In this document: piece after piece, positions 46,684 to 57,155 of the stretch | Layout: each line of letters opens with the position of its first letter | How positions within the stretch are numbered: position 1 is the first letter of the stretch | Source of the DNA: Trifolium pratense | Lineage: Eukaryota > Streptophyta > Magnoliopsida > Fabales > Fabaceae | DNA length: 64,000 bases | Direction: 5' to 3' | NCBI RefSeq assembly: GCF_020283565.1 | Contig: NC_060060.1 | Coordinates: forward strand, 12,958,001 to 13,022,000 | Notes under the pieces: model-generated | Database searches by the model: none | Told to the model about the DNA's origin: nothing | The model's input: only the letters and a program-made list of their open reading frames with translations | Program-made: the position numbers and the translations under genes

Positions 46684-48143
46684 CCCCCGTAGTCGAAACG
46701 GGAGGTTGACGAATGTTGAGACTATCACGAAAATCTTCAAAGAGTTGCAACGGAAGTCCTTTGGTAAATATGTCAGCAATCTGGTAACGAGAGGGAACAT
46801 GTAAGACGCGTACTTGTCCGCGAGCAACTTTTTCACGCACGAAATGTATATCCATCTCGATGTGTTTGGTGCGCTGATGTTGAACTGGGTTGTCGGATAG
46901 ATAAACTGCACTCACATTATCACAATAGACTAGAGTAGCTGTTGTAACTGGGCAATATAGTTCTAATAGTAAGTTTCTGATCCAACAAGATTCAGACACT
47001 ACATTAGCTACTCCGCGGTACTCAGCTTCTGCACTGGACCGAGAAAGAGTGTGTTGGCGTTTGGCAGACCATGAAATCAAATTGTCACCAAGATAAACAC
47101 AATAGCCAGAGGTGGATCGTCTGGTGTCTGGGCAACCTGCCCAATCCGCATCGGTGTAAGATACCAATTTGCTGACAGATGAGGGATATAAGTGAAGGCC
47201 AAAATCAAGAGTGTCGTGAATATACCGAATGATACGCTTTAGAGATGACATATGTTGCGTTTTATGGTCGTGCATGAATAAGCACACTTGTTGCACAGCG
47301 TAAGATATATCTGGTCTTGTAAAAGTTAAATATTGCAATGCACCGGCAAGACTTCGATACTCGGTTGGGTCATGATATGGATTCCCAGAAGAGCCACTGA
47401 GTTTTGCCTTGGTGTCGACTGGTGTAGGTGATGACTTGCAAGAGGACATGCCTGCGCGTTCTATAATTTCCTCTGCATATTTCTTTTGAGACAAAAAAAG
47501 ACCACCTGTATGTTTAGTGACAGATATTCCCAGAAAATAACTTAGAGGACCCAAATCCTTCATGGCGAATTCAGAGCTAAGTTGAGACATAATAGTGTCA
47601 CGAAGAGCATCAGAGGAAGCAGTGAGAATTATGTCATCCACATATAGAAGGATATAAGCAGTATCATTACCGTGATGATAAATGAATAAAGAGTGATCAG
47701 AAATACTATGAGAGAACCCCAATTTAGCAACATAGTCAGTGAATCTTTGGTACCAGGCACGTGGTGCTTGTTTGAGACCATAAAGTGATTTCTTCAGAAG
47801 ACAAACATGCTCAGGATACTGGGGATCACGGAATCCAGGAGGCTGGTGCATATACACGGTTTCGTCAAGATTTCCATGCAAAAAGGCATTCTTGACATCT
47901 AGTTGATGAAGACACCATGACTTGGATAATGCAATGCTGAGTACCGTGCGAATAGTGGCTGGTTTGACGACAGGGCTGAAAGTTTCACCACAATCGACAC
48001 CTGATTGTTGATTAGCACCATTACCTACAAGCCGAGCTTTGTATCGCTCAAAAGAACCATCAGATTTCTTTTTGTGCCTGAAAATCCACAAACTTCGAAT
48101 AACATTAGCATTAGAGGGACGATGAACTAATTCCCACGTCTTA
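46676..48143 (-). CDS. Copia pol remnant: reverse transcriptase and RNase H
   Basis: Open frame of about 490 codons covering the Copia RT (SLWIFRHKKKSDGSFERYKA; QLDVKNAFLHG; LYVDDIIL active site) and RNase H (YTDADWAGCPDTRRSTSGYC; SRSSAEAEYRG; IADIFTKGLP). It ends VSTTGVY with its stop inside the LTR. The frame enters from the Helitron side at 48143; RT continues on the far side of the Helitron (50472-50485). Gag, protease and integrase are missing, so the element is dead although this part has no stop. Confidence 0.9.
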
Positions 48144-48254
48144 TCTTTTATATTATAAGCTTGTATACACAAGCAAACCCTAAACCCTAATTTGTTTTCC
48201 ATGTTTTCCCTCCATTTTATCTTGCAATTTTTATTAAAAATTAAAAAATAATAC

Positions 48255-48332
48255 AATTTTGTCTTGACTAGGATTTGAACCCGCAACCCTTCGGTGTAAG
48301 GCAATATTTTCATCCACTATGGCAAGTATTCC
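48255..48332 (-). repeat. tRNA-like SINE segment inside the Helitron
   Basis: Minus strand: CATAGTGGATGAAAAT (box A-like), then GGGTTCAAATCCTAG, a strong box B, about 35 bp later, then an A-rich trail. Looks like a tRNA-derived SINE head carried in the Helitron. Confidence 0.5.
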
Positions 48333-48650
48333 AATTGTGAATAAAATTATGTGCAAAAATTGATAAGCACCATCAATTTTAAAAGTATATCATATCAAAA
48401 TTATTGTTGACTATATTATTCTTCACGAAATATTTTTATGTCTTTCCTGATCAATGATTTTTTTCTACCGGATCATAAATTTAGAGAATAATTATCATGT
48501 GAGATTTGAAAAGTTATTATCACGTGTGATTTGGAAAGTTATTATCAAACTCAATTCTGCTAATTCAATTTTTTTTGTAATACAACCAAACACAACCATA
48601 GTCATGTCACTAATCACATTCATTATTTTGATTTTATAACATTGCAGATT

Positions 48651-50310
48651 TAATATTAATCGATGATCAATTGATACAATATGCACTAGCAGATATTGAG
48701 ATGATGTTACGTAGTTGTGGGAAGAGTTTAAAAGATTATCCTCCAAAGCCTAGAGCAGACACATCATTAGTTCCTGATATACAAAATAGTTTAATACACG
48801 ACGAATTGAACTATAACAGATAATCATTAGCTGAGGAACAAGTTAGATTGATGTCAACTATGACTTCAGAGCAACGTAAAGTATATGACACAATCATGAC
48901 AAAGTTAACGAAAACAAATCTGGTGTGTTTTTTCGTTATGGTTATGGCGGTACATGGAAGACATTTATCTGGAGGGCTATGTCAGCCGCATTACGCTCAA
49001 AAGGTGAGATAGTTTTAACAGTTGTCTCAAGTGGGAATCGATGCATTGCTTATACCTGGCGGTAGAACAACACATTCAAGGTTTTGTATTCTTCTAAATG
49101 TTGACGAGTTTTCAACATGTACCATAGTTCCTAAAAGCCTTTTGGCGCTGATAATACAAAAAGCAAAGCTCATTATATGAGATGAAGCAACAATGATGCA
49201 CAAACACTGTTTCAAAGCTGTTGATCGAACTTTAAAATATATTCTCAAGTCTATTGATGAAAAAAATAAACACATTCTCTTTAGTAGAAAAGTTGTTTTT
49301 GACGGAGATTTTAGACAAATTAAACCATTAATACCCAAAGGTACAAAGCCAAAAGTTGTTCATGCTACTATTAATTCTTCGGTTCTTTGGAATTTTTTTG
49401 AAGTTTTAACATTGAGTAAAAACATGAGGCTTCTCGGTAGTGCTTCGAGTGCAGACGTTGAACAAAAAAAATTATTTTCTGAATGGGTTTTGGGTGTTGG
49501 CGATTGAAAAATTGGAGATGACAGCGATGATGATTTAGAACTTGACATTCCATCAGATTTATTGATTCCTTATTCAGGTGATCATCTTGCTTCTATCGTT
49601 GAAAGCACATATCCCCAACTTTTACAAAACATGAACGATATAACGTATTTCCAAAATAGAGTTATACTAGCTCCTAAAAATTCAATAGTCGACACAATAA
49701 ATGATTATATGTTAGATTTAATTTTCTGGTGAAGAAAAAACATATTTGAGTTATGATACTCCACTCACACAAAATGTAGACGGTCAAACAGTGGATGATG
49801 TTCATACTCCCGAATTTTTGAACACAATTTCTACGTCGGGACTTTCAAATCACAAGTTGAAACTTAAAGTTGGAGTTCCAGTTATGCTATTAAGGAATTT
49901 GAATAAAAAATTAGGATTATGCAATGGAACAAGATTTATTATTACGAGATTGGGAAAACGTGCTCTTGAAGGAAAAATTATTTTAGGAAGTAATATTGGT
50001 GATCAGGTTTTCATACCTAGATTTTCTCTGACACCATCTGCCGTGAGAATTCCTTTTAAATTTCAACGGAGACAATTTCCTATAATGATTTCTTTTGCGA
50101 TGACTATTAATAAGAGTCAGGGACAATCTTTAAAGCAAGTTGGGATATATCTTCCGTCGCCAGTGTTTTCACATGGTCAGTTATATGTTGCAATTTCAAG
50201 AGTTACTCTAGAAAATGATTAAAAATATTGATCATCGATGACGACGGTGAAGATACGACTAAGACTTTGAATGTGGTCTATAAGGAAGTTTTCCGTAATA
50301 TAACATAATT
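48651..50310 (+). pseudogene. Helitron PIF1-like helicase, C-terminal part
   Basis: Broken frames read LIDDQLIQYALADIE, MTSEQRKVYD, a damaged Walker A region, GGRTTHSRF, VVFDGDFRQIKPLIPKG (Walker B-type GGDFRQ), then 49746-50222 open: [53 protein letters not shown] and LYVAISRV. These are Helitron helicase motifs. Several stops (near 48821, 49010, 49179, 49505) and a frameshift destroy it, and no Rep domain is present. An autonomous parent supplied the movement. Confidence 0.88.
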
Positions 50311-50485
50311 TTCTTTGTATGAATATTTATCCAAAATTATTGTTGAACTATCGTTTAATGTTATTCAACGTTTTTCATATACCTTACATTATTGGAATTA
50401 TCATATCTTATTTAATCATTATATATCTTACGGCTAATCAGACTCGTGCACCGGACGGGTCGACGTTCTAGTTTTCAATAAGAGC

Positions 50486-50584
50486 ATACAAAGAGTTTTC
50501 TATTACAATTATGACTCATCAAAATACAATCATTGCTAATCAAATATAATTATTGCTAATCAAATACAATAATAGTCTAATACT
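50486..50584 (-). repeat. truncated 5' LTR of the Copia element
   Basis: 99 bp matching 46585-46683. On the minus strand the LTR start is directly followed (after 50486) by RT coding sequence, so a deletion removed the rest of the LTR, gag, protease and integrase. Confidence 0.7.
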
Positions 50585-52573
50585 AATGATATATTGTAAT
50601 TCCTAATTAGTATATAAACCTGAATTATCTTTTATGTAATTTTTAAAAAAAAATTATGGCTACAAATTTGAGTCCATTGACGACATAACTATCGAGAATA
50701 AATATAAATTGTGGAAACTAAATATTATGATCATTAAAATCTGAAGAATGCCGAATTTCAAAGGTCGAGATTAAATTGATTAAAGAGTATGCATCAATTT
50801 TTTTTCTTTATTAGTTTTGACTAACATGATGTTACATTAACTTAATCTTTTTTATGAGAATCTTTATTTACTTTTGTTATATTTTAGGAGATAAAAATTA
50901 AATACATTATGGACAATGTTGAAAAAGTATCAATCTACGTTGACAATGTTGAAAAATATGAATCTATATTGTCCTTTTGTTATTGTTTTTGGCTCTTTCT
51001 ACGTTGAATATAGATTCTCCAAATATATAGTTAATCTATAATCTATAATATTAATAAAGGGAAAACACTTCTTTTGGTGTAGCCTTTTTTGAAAAATCCC
51101 AAAATACCCTTCAGACTCTTCTTTAATACTTTCCAAAACCATACTTTTCTTTAACTTCCATAACCAACAAATAACATTTCTTTATCTTCTCTTCTCTCTA
51201 TTTTCTCTGCCCTCTTTGTACGTATCACTATTTCTAATTTTCTTCTTCTTCAAATTCGGGAAAAGGATGAACTATCCATTTCTCCCGTTCTTGAATTTTT
51301 GTTTCTATTGATAGACACACACATGGTTTAAATTTGAAAAAGAGTGAATTTTCTCTCTTTCAGATAATTTTTATTTTTGTTTCTAATTACTCTAGAAGGA
51401 AGTAAACCAAAGGCACAATCAGAAGAAACATGGTTTGTCCATTTTGCCACAATGCATATTCACTCAATTTCTACATAGTTCATTATTCTGTTATATTACT
51501 TTTTCTATTTCTTTATCCCATTATATCTCAATTTCATTGTTTTTACATTTTTAATTTCTTTGCAAATTTTGTTCAAATTCCATGAAGATAATTCATTTAT
51601 GAAAATTGTATGTGTTACCTTTTCTATGTTATATTATGAAATGAGGTCTTAATGTTGCATCTGTTCCAGTAAATTAATCACTCGCTGAAAGGATGCTCTT
51701 TTTATTTACTTTTTCTTTTCGCATTACTTAATTTTTTCAGTTTGTGGTACATTGAAATAGCAAATAAAAAAAAATATAATAAAAGAGAAATATGAGTAAT
51801 AGGACCAAAACAATCGGCAAGGCAACAATGAAAACTTGATTTAGCCAGAATGGAAAACATTTGAAAGAGGTGTTTTATATTGTTTCAATTGTCTCTTTTT
51901 TCATTGAAATTTGTTAACATTCAATTGTAGGAGGCGATTCATTGAAATTGAAACGCTGCGGCAAACAATGTCTCACTATGCTGGCCCTTGAGAATTTAAG
52001 ACGACCGGAATAAAGAATACAAGATGGGAAAGGACTTGCCCGCGCTGTATTGTCATCATTTTTGTTTATTGAGAAGAAAACTACTCCTCTTTCACTCTCT
52101 TTATGTTTCTCATTATTTTGTGTGGTTGTTTTCTTTAGGTTTTACAGGTTCTATGAGTTTGTTTCAAATTAAAGTTTGTGACTTATGCCGATTGCAAGTA
52201 CTCAAAGTGTATCTATTCTTCGCATAAATTTGTTTAGGGATAGTGGATTTTTTTCTACTTTGGCTTAGTAGTTAGTACGATAGGTAATGAAACACTTTGG
52301 ATGCAAACAAACAAACAACTTAATATCTAAAAAATATCATAGGAAATATTGCAAATTGCAGTGCTTTTTTAATTGAAATTAAACTGAACATGTGACTAAT
52401 AAGTTTGTTGTCTCCATTTTTCTTCTATATTTTCAAACTTGGATTTTCTAAAAAAAAAAAATTAGAAATCGATGATTTTTTTTACAAATAATTCTTATTA
52501 GATGATAAGATTCTCGATCAATTTGATCGAATTTTGATTTGCACCAAAGTTAATTTATGTATTGACACCAATT
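50585..52573. other. intergenic, nothing firm
   Basis: Near 51037-51075 ATATTAATAAAGGGAAAACAC resembles a Helitron 5' start, but no hairpin-CTAG end was found. No gene. Confidence 0.4.
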
Positions 52574-53149
52574 CACTAGTAGAAAAAAGCTATTTTACAT
52601 CTGGCGAAAACCACTTTTTACATCTGAACAATTTCAGATGTAGGCGCACGAGACTTAGTAAGTATACACGTTTTACATCTGGCGTAGTCAGATGTAAAAA
52701 AAAAACACTTTTTACCTCTGACCAAGGCGAAATTCAAATATTATTTTTTTAAAATTAAATTTTTTTAAAATTAAATTAGACTTTTTACATCTGACCAAGT
52801 CTACCTGATGTGAAATCTTAACTTTATTTATTTTTTTTTTTTTGAAAAACCTGCGATTTTTATTTTTTTTATATATATTTTAAATCTTTTTTTTTATTAA
52901 AAAAATCTAACCCACAATGCCAACAATATAACATAACTTGCATCAAGAACATAATACTAAAATTCAACATCCATAGCCAAATTCAAATTCAACATTCAAC
53001 ATATATATAGTAATAATGTCATTAAAGTACAACCACATTGTAATCCAAAATACAAAACATCATAATAATTAATACTAATCCATCCAAAATACAAATTAAA
53101 ACATCATCATAACTAGTCCATTGTAACTTCACACAAACCTAGCTAGCTC

Positions 53150-54395
53150 CTAATCCTTCTCGTCGGCATCATCATAATCTACCTCGGGATTATATAGTTG
53201 AAGAAAACAAGTTGCCCAGCGGTCTCGCAAATCATACAACTCCTCCTCTGTTAATGCCGTGGAATCATTGAACACCTACAATATGTAAATAACATAATTC
53301 ATATGTAAACTACAACATGTTAATTAATGTATGGTAAATGAATCAGCATAGCCATTTTTAGTGAACCAGCATATAGCACAAAAATTGTGAACCAGCATAG
53401 CACAAAAATTGTGAACCAGCTGCTGGAGCCAAAAAAGGTGCCCAAATAGAAATGCACAGCAGCAAAAAAAACAAGCACAACAGCAAAAAAACAAGCACAT
53501 GTGCCTATATACAAATGTCTATATAATTGACATCAGGTAGACTATATATCATCATTCATTCACTACTAAGTATACAACAATATGCACAGCAGCCTATATA
53601 TCATCATTCATTCACTAATAAGTATACAAATGTCTTCCTATCATCATTCATTCACTACTAAGTATACAACTGTCATTAACTACTTAGCTAAATGCACTAT
53701 TCATTCACTACTAAGTATACAAATGTCTTCCTATCATTCATTCACTACTAAGTATACAATTGTCATTAACTACTTAGCTAAATGCACTAAACTATGAGTC
53801 TCATAGAAAAATATAAATTCATTACATAGAAAAATACAAACTTAGCAGAGACAACGTCGATAAAGAAAAATATGATACCTCCATCCACAGCAGCAAAAAA
53901 ACAAGCACAACAATATGCACATCAGCCTATATATCATCATTCATTCACTACTAAGTATACAAATGTCTTCCTATCATCATTCATTCACTACTAAGTATAC
54001 AACTATCATTAACTACTTAGCTAAATGCACTAAACTATGAGTCTCATAGAAAAATATAAATTCATTACATAGAAAAATACAACCTTAGCAGAGACAACGT
54101 CGATAAAGAAAAATACGATACCTCCATCCAATTCTTTGTAATACTAGCAGAGACAATGTCAATCATATTCTTCATTACATAATATCCACAGTCATTGCCG
54201 TTAGGCTGTACCCTTGTCTACATATAAATGACATTTAGTTAATACATATATATATGCCAAAAAAAAATACGAATCAATCATCATGTGTTATTAACGTAAA
54301 TAAATATTAAAATTTACGCCACACTTACTTTGGGAAAAATCCATGAAGCCTTCTTTCTATTACCAAATGTTGCTAATTGATGAACTTTAAAAGCA
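53150..54395 (-). pseudogene. Ulp1-like cysteine protease, C-terminal exons
   Basis: Three exons in frame on the minus strand: 54395-54329 (AFKVHQLATFGNRKKASWIF), 54212-54122 (VQPNGNDCGYYVMKNMIDIV) and 53275-53150 (ALTEEELYDLRDRWA... ending in an acidic tail and stop). Splice sites are GT-AG and phases agree. QPNGNDCG is the C48 (Ulp1/SENP) signature: Gln of the oxyanion hole and the catalytic Cys. The His and Asp of the triad lie upstream and were not found, so the gene is partial here. Ulp1-like proteases are known cargo of plant DNA transposons; whether this one acts on SUMO is unknown. Confidence 0.7.
53520..54120. repeat. complex tandem array in the Ulp1-like intron
   Basis: Modules ATCATTCATTCACTACTAAG and CATTAACTACTTAGCTAAAT recur many times, and a roughly 210-bp stretch (from CATCATTCATTC through GATACCTCCATCC) is duplicated at about 53640-53885 and 53935-54127. 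Confidence 0.8.
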
Positions 54396-54605
54396 CTACA
54401 AAATGTGAGGGTTTCCAGGGTCGAAATCTATTGTATTGATCCTTCTTCGATGCAATAGATTAATCGCATTATCATTTAAGAGAGGCATACAATAGATTTC
54501 TTGGTAAAGTTTAAATGATCCTTCATTTAAGTGATTGGATACAATAGATTAATCACATTACATTTTCTTGACTCAAATTTATTAATGTTATTGACTATAC
54601 TAGTG

Positions 54606-56219
54606 TGAAGGGATGCTTTGGAGCAATGGTTGAAGTTGTCCCCATATGACTACAAGATCACTAGTTGAAATTGTGTAATCGGCCTCTTGCAAATGCAAGA
54701 TAGCTGACTATAATACAGGAACTTTATAGCAACAGGTTGCTCTACATTAACCATACTAATATCACATTGACCTATTATTTTAGACTGTAATTGCAAGTAA
54801 TAGTTTGCACTTTGCAGCCATTTCCGGATATCTAGAATACTGAACACTAAACGTTTTATATAGGCTCCAAAAAAATAGATAAATGTTTCCTGTTAAGACA
54901 TGACATGTGTTAACATATATATATTTCATATAAAAATTAGAATCCTAATTTTTGTATTGTTACTTGATCCTACAAAAAAAACTGGTCCCACAGCATACAA
55001 ATCAAAACAACACATTCACTTTTTAATAATAGATCAGTTGCTAAACGTGATATTGTCAAACATTATAAATTCATTTTTTTAGCAGTTTGTAAGGAAGACA
55101 CAATCATCGTAAAACTGTATAAGTTTATGTTTTCTCTTACTCATATAAGAGCAATGCTAGCAAACAGTCTTCAACACACTATTTCAGAACACTATTATTA
55201 AGTTACATTCATGTAAGTCCCACTATACTATGTGAACTTCACTCCCTATTTGGTTCACCCAGCTCCCTATCCAGGGAAACTCATAAGAATTTCAGCCAAC
55301 AATAAAGATGTGTTGAAAAAGTTAAAAAGTGTTTCTCACCACATAAATCATGGAGGCGCAGACACTAATACATTTAATACTAATAAACACATATCATCAT
55401 CATTCATTCACTAAATATTTAATTAACTTCCTTTATTTATGTTAAATAAAATTTTATATAATACCTTTAAAGGTTAATCACATCCTATCTATGTATTCAT
55501 GCATGTGTTAATAAATTTTATTTCTTCATGGAATTGTGTCTTTTTGGTCATGGTAGGGCACGGCAATGATCGTTGATATAGACATTAGACAATACAATAA
55601 CCACACAGTGAGAACTATGAAAAGGGGAAAAAAAAACTTTCCAAATCTAAAAAACTCATCACAAAAAAGTCTTTATTGGATTGTGTCCATTTTTCATATT
55701 TGCCACTTAAGAAGTATGATAGTTTTTTTTAAAAGATTCTACAATGTTATATATTTTATTCAAAAGAGAAATAGAGGATGGAATAGGTGTGGATTAAAAG
55801 TACAGAAATGGCTTATTATATCTTTTTCACATATTTCATTTCATTTTATTTGTGTTCTTTGTGAGTGTTTACACTGATTTTTGGTAAACAACCGCTAGTT
55901 TAAATTAATTACTTGAGAGATCAACTAGTAAATCTCGGGACAATTGTTTATGCATTTTGTTAAAGGAAACTTGGAAGTTTATTTTTGAAGACATCCTTAT
56001 TTTATAAAAAAAAACAATATGTTTAATTTCAGAAACATATGTCAAATGCAATTAAAGCAAGTTCACTCGAACGGGAAAACTAGTAAAAGCAGAATTGATA
56101 AACGCTTTAAGAAAATAAAGACTTATGAAAAAGTAAATTTGCATTTAGAATGTAAAAGTTACAGAGAAAATGTAAAGGTTCACCGATTCATACATCTTTC
56201 TCGAATAACTCGTTTCTCG
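54606..56219. other. intergenic, nothing recognised
   Basis: Short frames only. A possible MITE end GAGCAATGCTAGCAAACAG at about 55150 has no clear partner. Confidence 0.4.
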
Positions 56220-56943
56220 CTTTAACATGGATACTTTGAGTGTTTGAGATTTTGTGTAAATGAATTGTGACCCCTACTTCGACTACATATACTTCTATTT
56301 ATAGAAAATTAAGCAACGTCTATCCTAACGTTAAACTACTAAACTTCAGCCACGTGTCCTTTGCATTTGAAATGAACCAAAGCCTGTAAACCGTTGTAAC
56401 CGTCGAAGTCGAATCACCCTTAAATGATAAAAATTGCTCTAAGTCCACAATTCTTGACTACTTCGATTCATTGGCTTCCATCGAAAGATTCTTTCAGTCT
56501 CGAGCTATGAAACTTTTCCATTAAGATTCTCTTGTTCTTGAAGACATTAAAGACTAAGGCTACCTAAAGTCATCTCAACAGGTTTTTTTATAGCAATAAA
56601 TGTCTTTGGAACTGGAGATTATAACATATTTTACCTTGAGCTAAAATATGGGATAACAAATTGCCCCCAAAAATGCCTATTTCGATTTGAATGACTCGAA
56701 TGAAATAAGAGATTGGCATTTTTCAAAGTACCTCTATTTCCAAACGCCATTCCTTTTATTTCGATTTGATGATGTCATGGTATTTAAGAAGATAACCGTT
56801 TCACTTCTTACAAAACTGTCACGTTCTGCGTCCTTTTGAGTAGTGGGACACGCGTCAGCCTGAGAAGTTGAATCGGGACAGACAAAAGGCGCTTTTTCAG
56901 CATTTATCTTTTTAATTAAATTTTGTCTTAATCCAAGATTGCC

Positions 56944-56950
56944 TATAAAT
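56944..56950 (+). promoter_or_regulatory. TATA box of the PMD gene
   Basis: CCTATAAATAGAG, about 210 bp before the ATG at 57156, followed by a C/T-rich leader (CTTTTTCAACTTCTTTC). A good plant core promoter. The upstream region 56220-56940 is AT-rich with no other gene. Confidence 0.65.
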
Positions 56951-57155
56951 AGAGCTCTGTCACTTCAGTTGAAACTTTTTCAACTTCTTTCAAAGCTTTC
57001 CACGCTCCAAAATCTCTCAAAATCTTTCTCCCAATCTTGAAACATCAAAGATTCAAAACAAATCTGATCTCACCGGATCTTTGATTACCTTCTTCAGTTC
57101 GCATCTTTCAAGATCTCAGATCTACATCTTTTCCTTCGTTTTCCCAAGAACTTTC

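Larger units (their letters stand above)
48144..50471 (+). mobile_element. Helitron with decayed helicase
   Basis: 5' end TCTTTTATATTATAAG after an A (48143); 3' end a 7-bp hairpin (GACTCGT-loop-ACGGGTC), ten-odd bases later CTAG at 50468-50471, followed by T. Insertion between A and T, TC start, hairpin and CTAG are the Helitron hallmarks; no target duplication. Removing it rejoins the Copia RT frame at the conserved NKTWELV motif, which fixes both borders. Confidence 0.88.
52574..54605 (-). mobile_element. CACTA element, one end with captured Ulp1-like gene
   Basis: Starts CACTAGTAGAAAAAAGC, a CACTA-type terminal repeat. The first 230 bp contain at least six TTTACATCTG / CAGATGTAAA motifs in both orientations, the subterminal arrays CACTA transposase binds. 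A protease gene runs toward this end on the minus strand. The far end is uncertain: TACTAGTG at 54598-54605 matches only 8 bases and lacks a TSD. Confidence 0.65.

Noticed and set aside
48255..48332. Functional tRNA gene
   Set aside because: Box A and B present, but acceptor stem and anticodon arm do not pair.
51037..51080. Second Helitron 5' end
   Set aside because: Resemblance of about 20 bases only; no hairpin-CTAG end downstream.
53520..54120. CRISPR-like array
   Set aside because: Repeats vary in spacing, spacers repeat too, and the DNA is plant intron sequence.
54598..54605. Right terminus of the CACTA element
   Set aside because: Only 8 matching bases, without the T-rich inner part or a 3-bp target duplication.
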